From NCBI GenBank assembly GCA_030848705.1, contig JAUIZM010000017.1, positions 1,550,001 through 1,614,000 of the forward strand: a stretch of 64,000 nucleotides of DNA. The letters are read 5' to 3'. This document shows positions 32,594 to 42,816 of this stretch, in pieces. Under the pieces are notes generated by a model, which worked only from the letters and a program-made list of their open reading frames with translations, did no database searches and was not told the origin of the DNA. The DNA is from Heracleum sosnowskyi (Eukaryota > Streptophyta > Magnoliopsida > Apiales > Apiaceae). How positions within the stretch are numbered: the stretch's first letter is position 1; each line of letters starts with the position of its first letter. Made by a program: the position numbers and the translations under genes.

Positions 32594-35500
32594 TTACAAG
32601 GCATAAAAGAGAGCACCCTTATCTTGGACAGTGGATGCTCAGGACACATGACTGGAAATAAAGCCCTGCTATCAGATTTTGAGGAGAAGGCTGGCCCAAA
32701 GGTTTCCTATGGAGATGGCAACATAGGACGTACTATGGGATATGGCAATATCAATCTTGGAAGTGTCATCATCACAAATGTAGCTCTAGTCTCAAGACTC
32801 AAGCATAATCTGCTATCTGTGAGTCAAATCTGTGACAGAGGAAACCATGTAGATTTTCATACTGAACACTGTGAAGTAATCAGTAAATCTACTGGAAAAG
32901 TTGTTCTAGTTGGACACAGGCGCAACAACATTTATGAAGCAAGTTTGGTAACAAACTCTGATGGAAAAACAGTGTGTCTGACTGCAAGAATGTCAAATGA
33001 AGAGAGTTGGAATTGGCATAAGAAGCTCTCTCATCTCAATTTGAACAACATCAATGAGCTAATAAGAAAGGATCTTGTAAGGGGACTTCCAAAATCAATA
33101 CTCAGTCTAGATGGCCTATGTGATTCTTGTCAAAAGGCTAAGCAAAGGAAGTCATCTTTCAAGAGCAAATCTGAATCTTCAGTAGTGGAACCTTATCATC
33201 TTCTACATGTTGATCTCTTTGGACCAGTGAATGTGATGTCTATGGGCAGAAAGAAATATGCTCTAGTAGTTGTTGATGAATATACTAGATATACATGGGT
33301 GTATTTCTTATCAAAGAAGGATGAAACTGCTCAAACTCTGATGGATCATGTAAATCTACTGGACAGAGGATCACAGTACAAAGTCAAAATAATAAGGAGT
33401 GATAATGGAACTGAATTCAGAAACTCAATCATGGAAGCTTTCTGCAAGGAAAGAGGAGTGAAACAAGAATTTTCTGCACCTGGAACTCCACAGCAAAATG
33501 GTGTAGTTGAAAGAAAGAACAGAACTTTAATTGAAGCAGCCAGAACAATGCTTGATGAAGCAAAGTTACCAACCTATTTCTGGGCAGAAGCTGTTCAAAC
33601 TGCTTGTTTTACTCAGAATGCTACACTGATCAACAAGCATGGGAAAATACCATATGAGATGGTGAAAAATAAGAAGCCAAATTTGAAATATTTTCATATA
33701 TTTGGATGCAAATGCTTTGTGTTGAAGACTCATCCTGAACAGTTGACCAAGTTCGAGTTAAAAGCTGATGAAGGAATTTTCGTTGGCTATCCATTGTCAA
33801 CAAAAGCGTTCAGAGTATACAATCTGAGAACAAAGGTGATCATGGAGTCTATACATGTGTCATTTGATGACAAGAAAATAACTGGACTTGATGACCTAGA
33901 TAAATATGATCAACTGCGCTTTGAAAATGAAGATTTATTCTCTGATGATGTAAACTATGATAAAGCGGTTCTGACAAACTCTGACGAAGCATACTCTGAA
34001 CCTCTACTGGTAAATACTGGAGAAACTGGAAATTCTCAAATTGAATAAAATAGAGAACCAGTTGAGGGGGAGCGTGAAGAAGCTCAACAAGACACTGCAA
34101 GTGAGTCAGTTGAGGAAACTGATTCAAACTCTGACAGTTCAAACTCTGAGCCATCCAATTCAGGGGGAGCCTCAGATGCTGCAGAAAGTCAACATATGAA
34201 TCAGGAGAGCATGGATCAAGGGGGAGGATTCAATAATGATGCAAGAAACCACTTACCAACAGCAAGAAAGTGGACACAGGCACATACACCTGATCTTATA
34301 ATTGGAGATCCTGAAGCTAGTGTAAGAACTAGAAGTGCTACTACAAATGAATGCCTGTATCATGCTTTCTTGTCTCAAATAGAACCAAAGAAAGTGGAAG
34401 AAGCTCTTCAAGATGCTAACTGGATAACAACAATGCAAGAAGAGCTAAATGAATTTGAAAGAAATGAAGTCTGGACACTTGTACCCAGACCAAAGAATAG
34501 ATCAATTGTAGGTACAAAGTGGGTTTTCAGAAACAAGACTGACAGTGAAGGTGTAATTACAAGAAACAAGGCTAGACTTGTGGCTAAAGGTTATTCACAA
34601 CAGGAAGGAATTGACTATGATGAAACCTTTGCTCAAGTTGCAAGATTGGAGGCCATAAGAATTTTTCTGGCCTATGCTGCACACAAGAAGTTTAAAGTCT
34701 TTCAGATGGATGTGAAAAGTGCTTTTCTCAATGAGAAGCTTGAAGAAGAAGTGTTTGTTGAACAACCACCAGGATTTGTAGATTCCAAGCATCCAGATTA
34801 TGTCTACAGGCTTGACAAGGCATTATATGGACTAAAGCAAGCACCAAGAGCATGGTATGAAACTCTTGCTCAATTTCTTTTAAAAAGTGGGTTCACAAGA
34901 GGTACAATTGATAAAACTTTGTTTTATTTTAATTCTGGTGATGATTTGCTTTTAGTTCAAATTTATGTAGATGATATTATTTTTGGATCTACTAATGACA
35001 AATTTTGTAAGAAGTTTGCAAAGTTGATGCAGTCCAGGTACCAAATGAGCATGATGGGAGAGCTTAGTTATTTTCTAGGCTTACAGGTCAAGCAAACAGA
35101 TGATGGGATTTTTATCAATCAAGCAAAGTAGATCAGAAATCTTCTAAAGAAATTTGGTATGCTTGATAGTTCATCTGCTCCAACTCCCATGGCTACAGCA
35201 ACAAAGCTAGACAAAGACACAGGTGCTACAGTGGATATGACAACCTATAGAGGCATGATAGGGTCTCTTCTGTATCTCACAGCAAGTAGACCTGATATCA
35301 TGTATGCCACATGTCTTTGTGCAAGATTTCAAGCAGATCCCAGAGAGCCTCATCTAACAGCTGTAAAAAGGATTTTCAAATATCTCAAAGGAACCATAAC
35401 CTTGGGCTTGTGGTATCCTAGAGAATCAGAGTTTAAGCTAATTGGTTACTCTGATGCAGATTTTGCAGGCTGTAAGATAGACAGAAAAAGTACAAGTGGC

Positions 35501-35908
35501 AGCTGTCAATTTTTAGGTGACAGACTGGTTTCTTGGTATAGCAAGAAACAGAAGTCAATCTCCACATCCACTGCAGAAGCAGAGTATATAGCTGCTGGTA
35601 GCTGTTGTGCACAGATTTTATGGATGAAGCATCAGTTGATGGATAATGGATTAAGGTACTCTAAAATACCTATTTACTGTGATAACCAAAGTGCTATTGC
35701 TATGACAGGTAACCCAGTACAGCATTCCATGACCAAGCACATCAGCATAAGGTATCATTTTATCAGGGAACATGTGGAGAAAGGAAACATTGAGCTTCAT
35801 TTTGTGTCTACAGACCAATAACTTGCAGATATCTTCACCAAACCTTTGAGTGAAGCTACTTTTACAAGATTAGTAAACGAACTTGGAATGATCTCTGGTT
35901 TTGATTAG
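32594..35908 (+). pseudogene. pol: E2 pol: protease, integrase, reverse transcriptase, RNase H
   Basis: Aspartic protease (LDSGCSGHMTG) comes first. The integrase has its HHCC region (WHKKLSHLNL...CDSCQKAKQ) and a D,D35E triad with codons at 33212, 33401 and 33509. The reverse transcriptase has YVDD at 34964-34975, and RNase H starts YSDADFAGC. The frame is one polyprotein broken by TAA 34046-34048, TAG 35129-35131 and TAA 35819-35821, ending at TAG 35906-35908. The relative E4 has sense codons at all three sites. No ATG opens pol. Catalytic residues are preserved, but translation would stop before RT. Confidence 0.92.
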
Positions 35909-36521
35909 AGATACGGGTTAGACTCAAAAACTATAAATGTTTGATTTTTATGTTCATGATTCTTTGCATGTATTAACTGTTATGAGTACCAGTGTCATAA
36001 ACTCTGAAAGTAAACTCTGATGCTAAACTCTGTTAGTCATAAAGTGTTGGTCATACTCTGATAGTTACAGTCTAATGCTATACTCTGATTGTAATTTTGT
36101 CTGAAACATATGGACCAATGAAGAAATTTGTATGAAACATAATTCTCAGTAAGTAATTATGAATCCTTAAGAGTTGTATAGATTCTGATCTCAAATATGT
36201 GCAGTAAGTTAACACAGCATGATACTGTCTCTATATTCATACCATCTCTTAGTTTATTGATCCTATACACTGAGATTGTATTAGCTGTTTGCATTTTCTC
36301 TCATAAATTAATTGCATTAACTGATGAAAAGTCTAAACTCTGATTATTTATTGTAAATAATTCACCCTCAAATCAAAAGATGCCAAAAAGAGCACAAATT
36401 CCTTTGAGATCATGTTGTGCCTAGGAAGATCCAGGAACTTATTGTATGAAATAAGGGCTAAAATCTTTGATTTTTGGTGACTAGTGCCAACCACTGATTA
36501 CTGGCAAAATTAAAAAAAATA

Positions 36522-36561
<40 letters not shown>

Positions 36562-37170
36562 TAAAGGGGGTGAAGAATAAAAGATATATCCAAATGAAAG
36601 GATATCAAAAATACAGAGTTTAGATATAAAAATCAGATTTTATGTTAGATGAGAGTTTGAGCAATCAGTTTTTACTGTTTTAGTTTGTGGATTTTATGCA
36701 CTTTGAGATGATCTAAATATTGATTTCGGTAAACTCTGCTATAGCACACACAATTATTCACTCTTGTACAGTTTGAGAAAAGAGTTTACTGACAAAGAAG
36801 GACAAATGGTAAACACTGATGTATTGTGTGAAATACGCCGAGGTAATTTTGTTTTAATCTCTGATGGTTAAAATGATTTCTTTGTTTCAGACATTTTATA
36901 ATTTTGAGATTAGACATTTGTTTAGAAATTTGAAAGAATATGATTACAAACGGTTCATATTTGTATAAAACAGCGGAGAGAGAAGTTGAGTGTTTTGAAA
37001 AGTGTGAAAAGCGGTAATTATGGCTATTTTTACTGCGCGTGTGTATTGGAAGTTGTTACATACAGCTCAGCGTATGTATGTTGGACATCTGTCCCACTCA
37101 CACATTTTTCAAAGACGCCTGCTGTGTGTAGTAATGATTAAAACGATTCAGTTTTAATTTTCACAGTCAT
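35909..37170 (+). repeat. Post-pol spacer of E2 with reiterated AAACTCTGA words
   Basis: A cluster of aaactctga/atactctga occurs at 35998-36095, with scattered copies in either orientation to about 36870. A (A)n(TA)n tract lies at 36509-36563. No gene. The complement, tcagagttt, is the LTR word of this family, and aaactctg is also common inside the coding frames. Confidence 0.7.
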
Positions 37171-37179
37171 TATTTAAAC
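37171..37179 (+). promoter_or_regulatory. Putative TATA box of the E2 extra frame
   Basis: tatttaaac lies about 135 nt before the ATG at 37311. A CT-rich leader (cactttcactgcatccattc type) follows. Confidence 0.4.
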
Positions 37180-37310
37180 TTACTACACATAAACGGTTCA
37201 TTCTTTTACACACTTCATTTTTTACTCACAAACACTGTCTCAAACACTTTCACTGCATCCATTCTACACTTTTCTCTGTCTTATTTCTTGCTTTCTTCTA
37301 AACATCTCTA

Positions 37311-40300
37311 ATGGCTACAACAATGTTTACTGCTTCTGGGTTAGAATTTGTCCCAAACAACTATGCTGCTCCTTTGGCAAATGAGGACGCACCGGAGGCG
37401 TTTCATTTGATTCAGGATTTCTTGTCAAACTCTGATGTTGGTACTGCTCTCACCGCACCATTGAAGCTGTCTGCATCTCAAATCAGGACTCTTTGGCAGA
37501 CAGGTACTTATGATAATGGAGGAGAGTCTGGGTCTCCGTCTATTATTTTTGAATTTCAAGGAAAAGAGTTTATAGTTACTCCAACTACTGTTCGTGATGC
37601 TTTGGGTCTTGAGGATTTCAATGCTTTCACAATCTCTATTGGTGATTTTGAGTTGGTGAGAATGATGAGAGAAATAGGTTACTCTGGACCATTGACAAAG
37701 ATTGGTCAACTAAAAAGGCCGTTTTTGCGCAAGGAATGGAGTTTCTTTTTCGACTGCATCACCAGGGCTTTTGGAAAGAAGTGCACGAATTGGGATGCAA
37801 TTCCCACTAATAGTCTGCAAATCGGGTATTCTCTTCTTTATGGAGGTAATTTTGATGTTGCTAGGCTCGTTTTAACTAATATTGGTGAGAAAATGCTAGA
37901 GAATAGGAATGTTGTTTATTTCTCTAGATTTTGTCAATTGTTATTCAACTTTTGCTGTCCTGATGTTGAGATCTTAGAGGATGATGTCATTCTCTTGTTT
38001 AAATTGCATAAACGCATATTCTCTGATCTCACTAATAAAGATAACAAGAAAGGAGATGTTGGTGTTTTAATGTTGCCTGAGTCTGTGCAACAATTTCTGG
38101 TCAATTCCCAACAACAACTCCTTGCCAATGCTGAAGCTGGACCTTCTGTGTCTCAATCATAGAGGTCAAAGAAGTCTAAATTGAGGGCTGTTAAATCTGC
38201 TAGAGTGAAGCCATCAACTGCTGAAGCTGGGGTATCAAACACTGATGATATGCCTCAGAAGAAAAAGTTAAAGAAAAGAAGGGCCAACAGGTCAAAGACT
38301 GATGTTGTTGATGAGGAGAGTGAAACTGATGATGAAACTCTTCATCAGAGGAAAAGAAGATTGGTAGCAGCACATTTATTTGGTGCTGAAAATGTTTCCT
38401 CAAAGGTTGTTGAAGCTCCTGAAGTTGAATCTCAGGAGGATGAAGCTGTCAATGTGGACAGAGTGTCTATAGAAGCTCCTACATCAAAGGCTGATGATGT
38501 AGCTGAGGAAGCTGCTGATTATTCTGACAGCAGAGTTTTTGAACATGAAGCTGAGGCAATGGATTTCATTGTTGATGAAGATATTCAAGTTGCACATCCT
38601 AGTATCAGTATTTGTGATACTGAGGATGTGGCAGCTGATCAAGCCACCTTAGTGATTGAAGACTCTATGGGTTCTCACACAGAGGTTCTTTCAGTAAGTA
38701 ATGCTAATTCTGAACAAGGTGAGGAAGTTGATCAGAGTTTGGAGGATGTAGCAGAGAATGTACAAGAGGCTGCTGACAAGCTAATCTCTGAGGATATTAT
38801 TCTTGAAGCTCTACAACAATCTGTTGTTGAGGTTGTAACAAAAGAAACAGAGTTAATGCAAACTGCAAACTCTGAGATTCCAGAACCTGTTGCAGAGAAA
38901 GTTATTGATGAAGCTGCACAGAGTAATTTTGGAACTACTGCTGAGAATGTTCCTGCAGAGAATACAGCAGAGAATGATAATGATGATGATAGTTCTGCTC
39001 ATTCACAAGAGGAGTTATCTGATGTTCTTACCAGTTTAAAAGCAACTGTTGTTCAAGTCAAATCTCTTAATAATAGATTTGATGAGAATCAACAAATGGT
39101 CACAAATCTTAGGAATGAAGTTGATCTAAGGGATCTTACATTAAAGACTGATAGGTCTTATTATTCGGCCATGTTCAAGCAGCAAGCCAAGGATTCTGAT
39201 GATATTAAGAAGAGGCTTGGGAAAGTTGAGGAGAATCAGACTGCAATGTCTGCTCAATTGAATTTTATTTCTACTGCTATCGAATTGCTGACATCAGTAT
39301 TACTTTCTGATGATGTCAAAAAGGGGGAGAGTGTACCAAATGACAAATGCAAAGACACTCAATCTCTGAGACGGAGTGATGTTTCTGCTAATGGTGGAAG
39401 CAAGGAAAGTGAGAGGAAGCAAATTTCTGAGCAAGGGCAAAGAAGATCAAGATTAAATTCTGACAGGTTGAGAAACTCTGGTAAAGGAATCTCAAACTCT
39501 GCCAGTGGTTCAAGACTTAAGAGTTTAATTATTTCAGCGAATCCATCTACTGATGAAGAAATTGCTACAAAAATATTTCTAGAAGAACATGGAAATGAAG
39601 CTACAGTTGAAGACATGGAAGCTGAAATGCTGAGTCTTGCTGAAGAGCATGAGAAGAAATTGAAAGCTGTCAAGGTTCCTAGAAGGAAAGAAAAGGGTAT
39701 TTTCATCAAGGAAATTTCTCAACAGAGTATACAAGACTCAAGGAAGCCTATGATAGCAAAGAATGATAAAGGCAAGGGTAAACTGGTAGAAGAAGGACAG
39801 TTACCTATGAAGAATTTTTCAACCTCTGACAAAGCTCAAGTTGAAGTTTTTGAAGCTAGATCAACCTCTGACGCTGCTCAAGTTGATGTTTCTACTAAAA
39901 TTGTGACAACCTCTGACAAGGCTCAAGTTGTACAAACTCAACTAGCACCTCAACTCCAAAGTACTTTTAGAAGACCTGTACTCTCTGAAACTCTGACACT
40001 TCAACCCGTGGACTTTTCTCAAACCAGGACTGTACTTGGAAAAGAATCTTTTGATAAGTCTGGTTTAGGTTCACATAGGGAGAAGAGAATAAACAATAGA
40101 CCTGGAGATCAATCATCACTGGCAGTATCTGGTATTATTACTCAAGAGAGTCTTGATATGCTAGAATCTGTTCAGATGATATTTCATAAAGTATTAAAGA
40201 AAGAGTTTTTGCTGTACTTCATGACTGATGGAAGAGTTTACAAGGTTGCAGAGTCTGACATCAATCTCAAATCTTATGAAGAATTGGAGTATGTTCTATA

Positions 40301-40718
40301 TTTGTTAAAAGTCAAGAATAGAAGTACTCATGATGCTGCTTTAGTTATTAGAGAAAGGATGCTTAGATCAAAGATAATGCTTGGAGGAGGAGTCTCGAGT
40401 GCATATATTCCTAAGTACAGAGATGCTTATGGAAAAATTGTGGAGATGAAGAGGAATAGTGCTAGGTTCAGGACTGCACTGGAAATGAAAGTTCTAGAAT
40501 TTAATCTAGAGTCTGACAAGCCTTTCTATATAAAACTTGGAAATGAAATGAGGAAAAACAGTATCTATTCTCTGAGAGTTGCCATATATCAAACTGGTGA
40601 AGGAGATCCAGAACTTAAGGAGCTGAAGGAAAATATGATTGCTGAACTGGAAAGAGCTGAGAGAAGATTACTTACAGACTATCTCAGGACAGTGCCTGAT
40701 ATTCAAGAAATCAAATAA
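37311..40718 (+). pseudogene. E2 extra frame between pol and LTR (1,135 codons, one stop)
   Basis: The N-terminal domain (residues 1-283) includes KRPFLRKEWSFFFDCITRAF and resembles the plant-transposon domain often annotated in extra frames of plant copia/gypsy elements. A TAG at 38160-38162 follows; the same frame stays open to 40718. The middle is very acidic (Glu/Asp/Val) with a predicted coiled coil. A short tandem repeat TSD(K/A)AQV lies near residues 845-875. A basic/globular C-terminal domain ends LLTDYLRTVPDIQEIK. No membrane segment or envelope hallmark is evident. Function is unknown. Confidence 0.75.
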
Positions 40719-40852
40719 AGTATGACTGTAAGTTTTTAAAGTTTTCTGTTCTAAGTTAAAATTAAACTCTGTTATGATTAAACACTGCATTTGTTATATG
40801 TTTTGACATCATCAATTATCTGTTTAACTTGTACAGTTTTATTATGCACAAG

Positions 40853-40863
40853 TTGGGGGAGAT
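40853..40863 (+). other. Polypurine tract of E2
   Basis: ttgggggagat next to the 3' LTR. Confidence 0.9.
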
Positions 40864-41378
40864 TGTTAGATATAATTACTGATGTTTGTTTAATCAGTGT
40901 TTAAGTAACAGGTACTGTTCAGAGTTTAGTCTGAAGTACTTATCAGAGTTTACATGGAAGCCGGTCAGAGTTTGTTAAAGTCTGACAGGGTGAAAGTTGA
41001 TTTAGCTGTCGGTGCATATCATGAAGATTCTAGAAGCAATATATTCTGAAAATGGAAAGAAGCAGAATATATTGATACAGCTAAGGAGACTGGACAGAGG
41101 ACTGAAGCAATTCTAATTGATTACAAATTGTATAGCTAATTTGTAGGAGTATCAATTAGAGATTGATTGTAACTGTGTACTATATAAACACAGATAGGTT
41201 ATCCCTAGAAGGGATGCGATAATTGATTATTATTCTTGTAACCTAGTAGCTCTTTGTGATTCATTAACATCATAAAGAGAGAAGCTGTTAATATAATTAC
41301 AGTTTGTTGATTTACAAACTTGTGTTCTTGATTGTTATTCTCATACATACTTGATTATATTGTGTATTCGGCCTAACA
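40864..41378 (+). repeat. 3' LTR of E2
   Basis: 515 bp with no difference from the 5' LTR found by eye. Confidence 0.95.
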
Positions 41379-41740
41379 GAGTTGGAGTCAAAGGTTTCCT
41401 TGAATCTATGAAAAAGAAATCAAAGGTCCAAAAACCCGATGCTATCAATATTAGTTCTAATAAAATTCACTTTTTAGAACGGGGGAAGGATAGTATTAAA
41501 AAATATAAAGAATCGAATTTTATTATCCAAAATTTAGTTCTTGAAATAGAAAAGAAATCTATAATTGAAAAATTATTAGATTCAGTTTGCTCAGAAAATC
41601 CCTTAGATCCTGAAAAAACTAAGAATTGGATGAAGGCAACAATCAAGCTCAAAGATCCTAAAACTTTAATAAAGGTAAAACCTATGAAATACAGCCCACA
41701 GGACAGAGAAGAATTTGGTAAACATATTTATAAAGCATAA

Positions 41741-42173
41741 TGTAACATAAGATGTAAAAGAGATAACTACAACTCAACAAAGGACAAGACAGACAATAGT
41801 ATTAACAGAAGCACAGGAATCCAGAATCAAATAAGAAAAGGTAAACTCAAAAAATCAAAATACATTATGTATTCTTGAAGTCCGTAAACAGGTCATAGAA
41901 AGAAGTTCATGAAAATGTTCAAGCCTAAGTGACAGCAAAAGAAACAAGACTTGCAAGACGACAAGTATGTGAATGATTTAGGGTTAAGTACCACGGGATT
42001 CCAGTGATTTAATCGAAGCAACCAGAACGACAAAGGACTTATCAGCAGCATTGGATTGAAGACATAAAAGAAAATTTGATCAAGTGTTATTCATCTGTGA
42101 ACCAGACCAGTTGCACTAGGTGACGACACTAAAAAGATCAAGTTGTTTTATCGTCTCAAAAGAAATTGATACA
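41741..42173 (+). repeat. Degraded LTR-like fragment
   Basis: Phrases in the same order as the LTRs of D and E3 occur: acaggaatc, gaaagaagttca, tcaagcct(a/c)agtga, tgaaccaga. The fragment directly adjoins the truncated end of the caulimovirus, so this junction may be where an older element or a deletion removed the rest of the virus. No gene. Confidence 0.5.
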
Positions 42174-42178
42174 GTCTA

Positions 42179-42671
42179 TGTTAGGCCGAATATACAATAT
42201 ATATTCAAGTATATGTATGAGAATAACAATAAGAACACTGTTTGTGAACAATAAACTGTATGGAATTAAAAACTCCTCTCTCAGTGATGTAAAATATCAC
42301 AGAGAGCTGCTAGGTTACAAGAATGATAATTCACGTATTCGCATCCCTTTTAGGGTTAAACTATCTGTGTTTTTATAATACACAGTTACATAATCAATCT
42401 CTAATTGATATTCCTATAAATCAGCTATACAATTTATATCAATTTAGGATTGCTTATGTCTTCTGTCCCGTTTCTTTAGCTATCTCAATATATCTTGCTT
42501 CTTTCCATCTTCAAGATATATTGCTTCTAGAATCTTCAAGTATGCACCGACAGCTAAATAAATTCTCACCCCGTCAGACTTTAACAAACTCTGACTGGCT
42601 TCTAGTGTAAACTCTGATAAGTACCTGTTACTTAAACACTGATAAACAATCATCAGCAATTATATCTAACA
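42179..42671 (-). repeat. 3' LTR of E4
   Basis: 493 bp on the minus strand, TGTTAGATATAATTGC...CCTAACA. It is preceded by the polypurine tract, seen on the plus strand as atctcccccaa from 42672. Confidence 0.9.
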
Positions 42672-42816
42672 ATCTCCCCCAACTTGTGCATAACAAAAAT
42701 GTACAAGTTAAAAGATAATTGATGATGTCAAAACATATAACAAATACAGTGTTTATAACATAACAGAGTTTAACTTTTACTTAGAACAGAAAACTTTAAA
42801 AACTTACAGTCAGCCT

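Larger units (their letters stand above)
29678..41378 (+). mobile_element. E2: full-length Sirevirus-like copia element (family B)
   Basis: An 11.7-kb element has two 515-bp LTRs that look identical by eye and a perfect 5-bp duplication gagtt (29673-29677, 41379-41383). The order is primer site, gag, pol, a 1.4-kb spacer, a 1,135-codon extra frame, polypurine tract. Structurally complete and evidently a very recent insertion, yet pol has three in-frame stops and the extra frame one. Confidence 0.95.
22139..41740 (+). other. Endogenous caulimovirus (integrated plant pararetrovirus), partial
   Basis: After removal of two copia insertions (22743-26539 and 29678-41378), about 4.1 kb of viral DNA remains in the order primer-binding site, gene I, II, III, IV and the first part of V. 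This is the gene order of the genus Caulimovirus, and the presence of separate II and III genes distinguishes it from badna-, petu- and florendovirus-type integrants. Genes overlap by a few nucleotides, as expected for relay translation from one long RNA. The sequence ends at the start of the reverse transcriptase; RT/RNase H, gene VI and the 35S promoter region are not in the window. It is a partial, interrupted genomic copy. Confidence 0.88.
29222..41740 (+). pseudogene. Caulimovirus gene V (pol), truncated and split by E2
   Basis: Gene V encodes protease, reverse transcriptase and RNase H. The 5' part (29222-29677) overlaps the coat frame by 23 nt and has the pepsin-like aspartic protease with D-T-G-A at about residue 45 and the second block IDFILGNNFC. 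Element E2 interrupts it. The 3' part (41379-41740) is the protease-RT linker up to a conserved pre-RT block (YSPQDREEF), then the viral sequence ends. RT and RNase H are absent, so it is not functional. Both remaining parts are otherwise open. Confidence 0.83.

Noticed and set aside
42166..42610. Two plus-strand frames
   Set aside because: They lie within the E4 LTR on the opposite strand.
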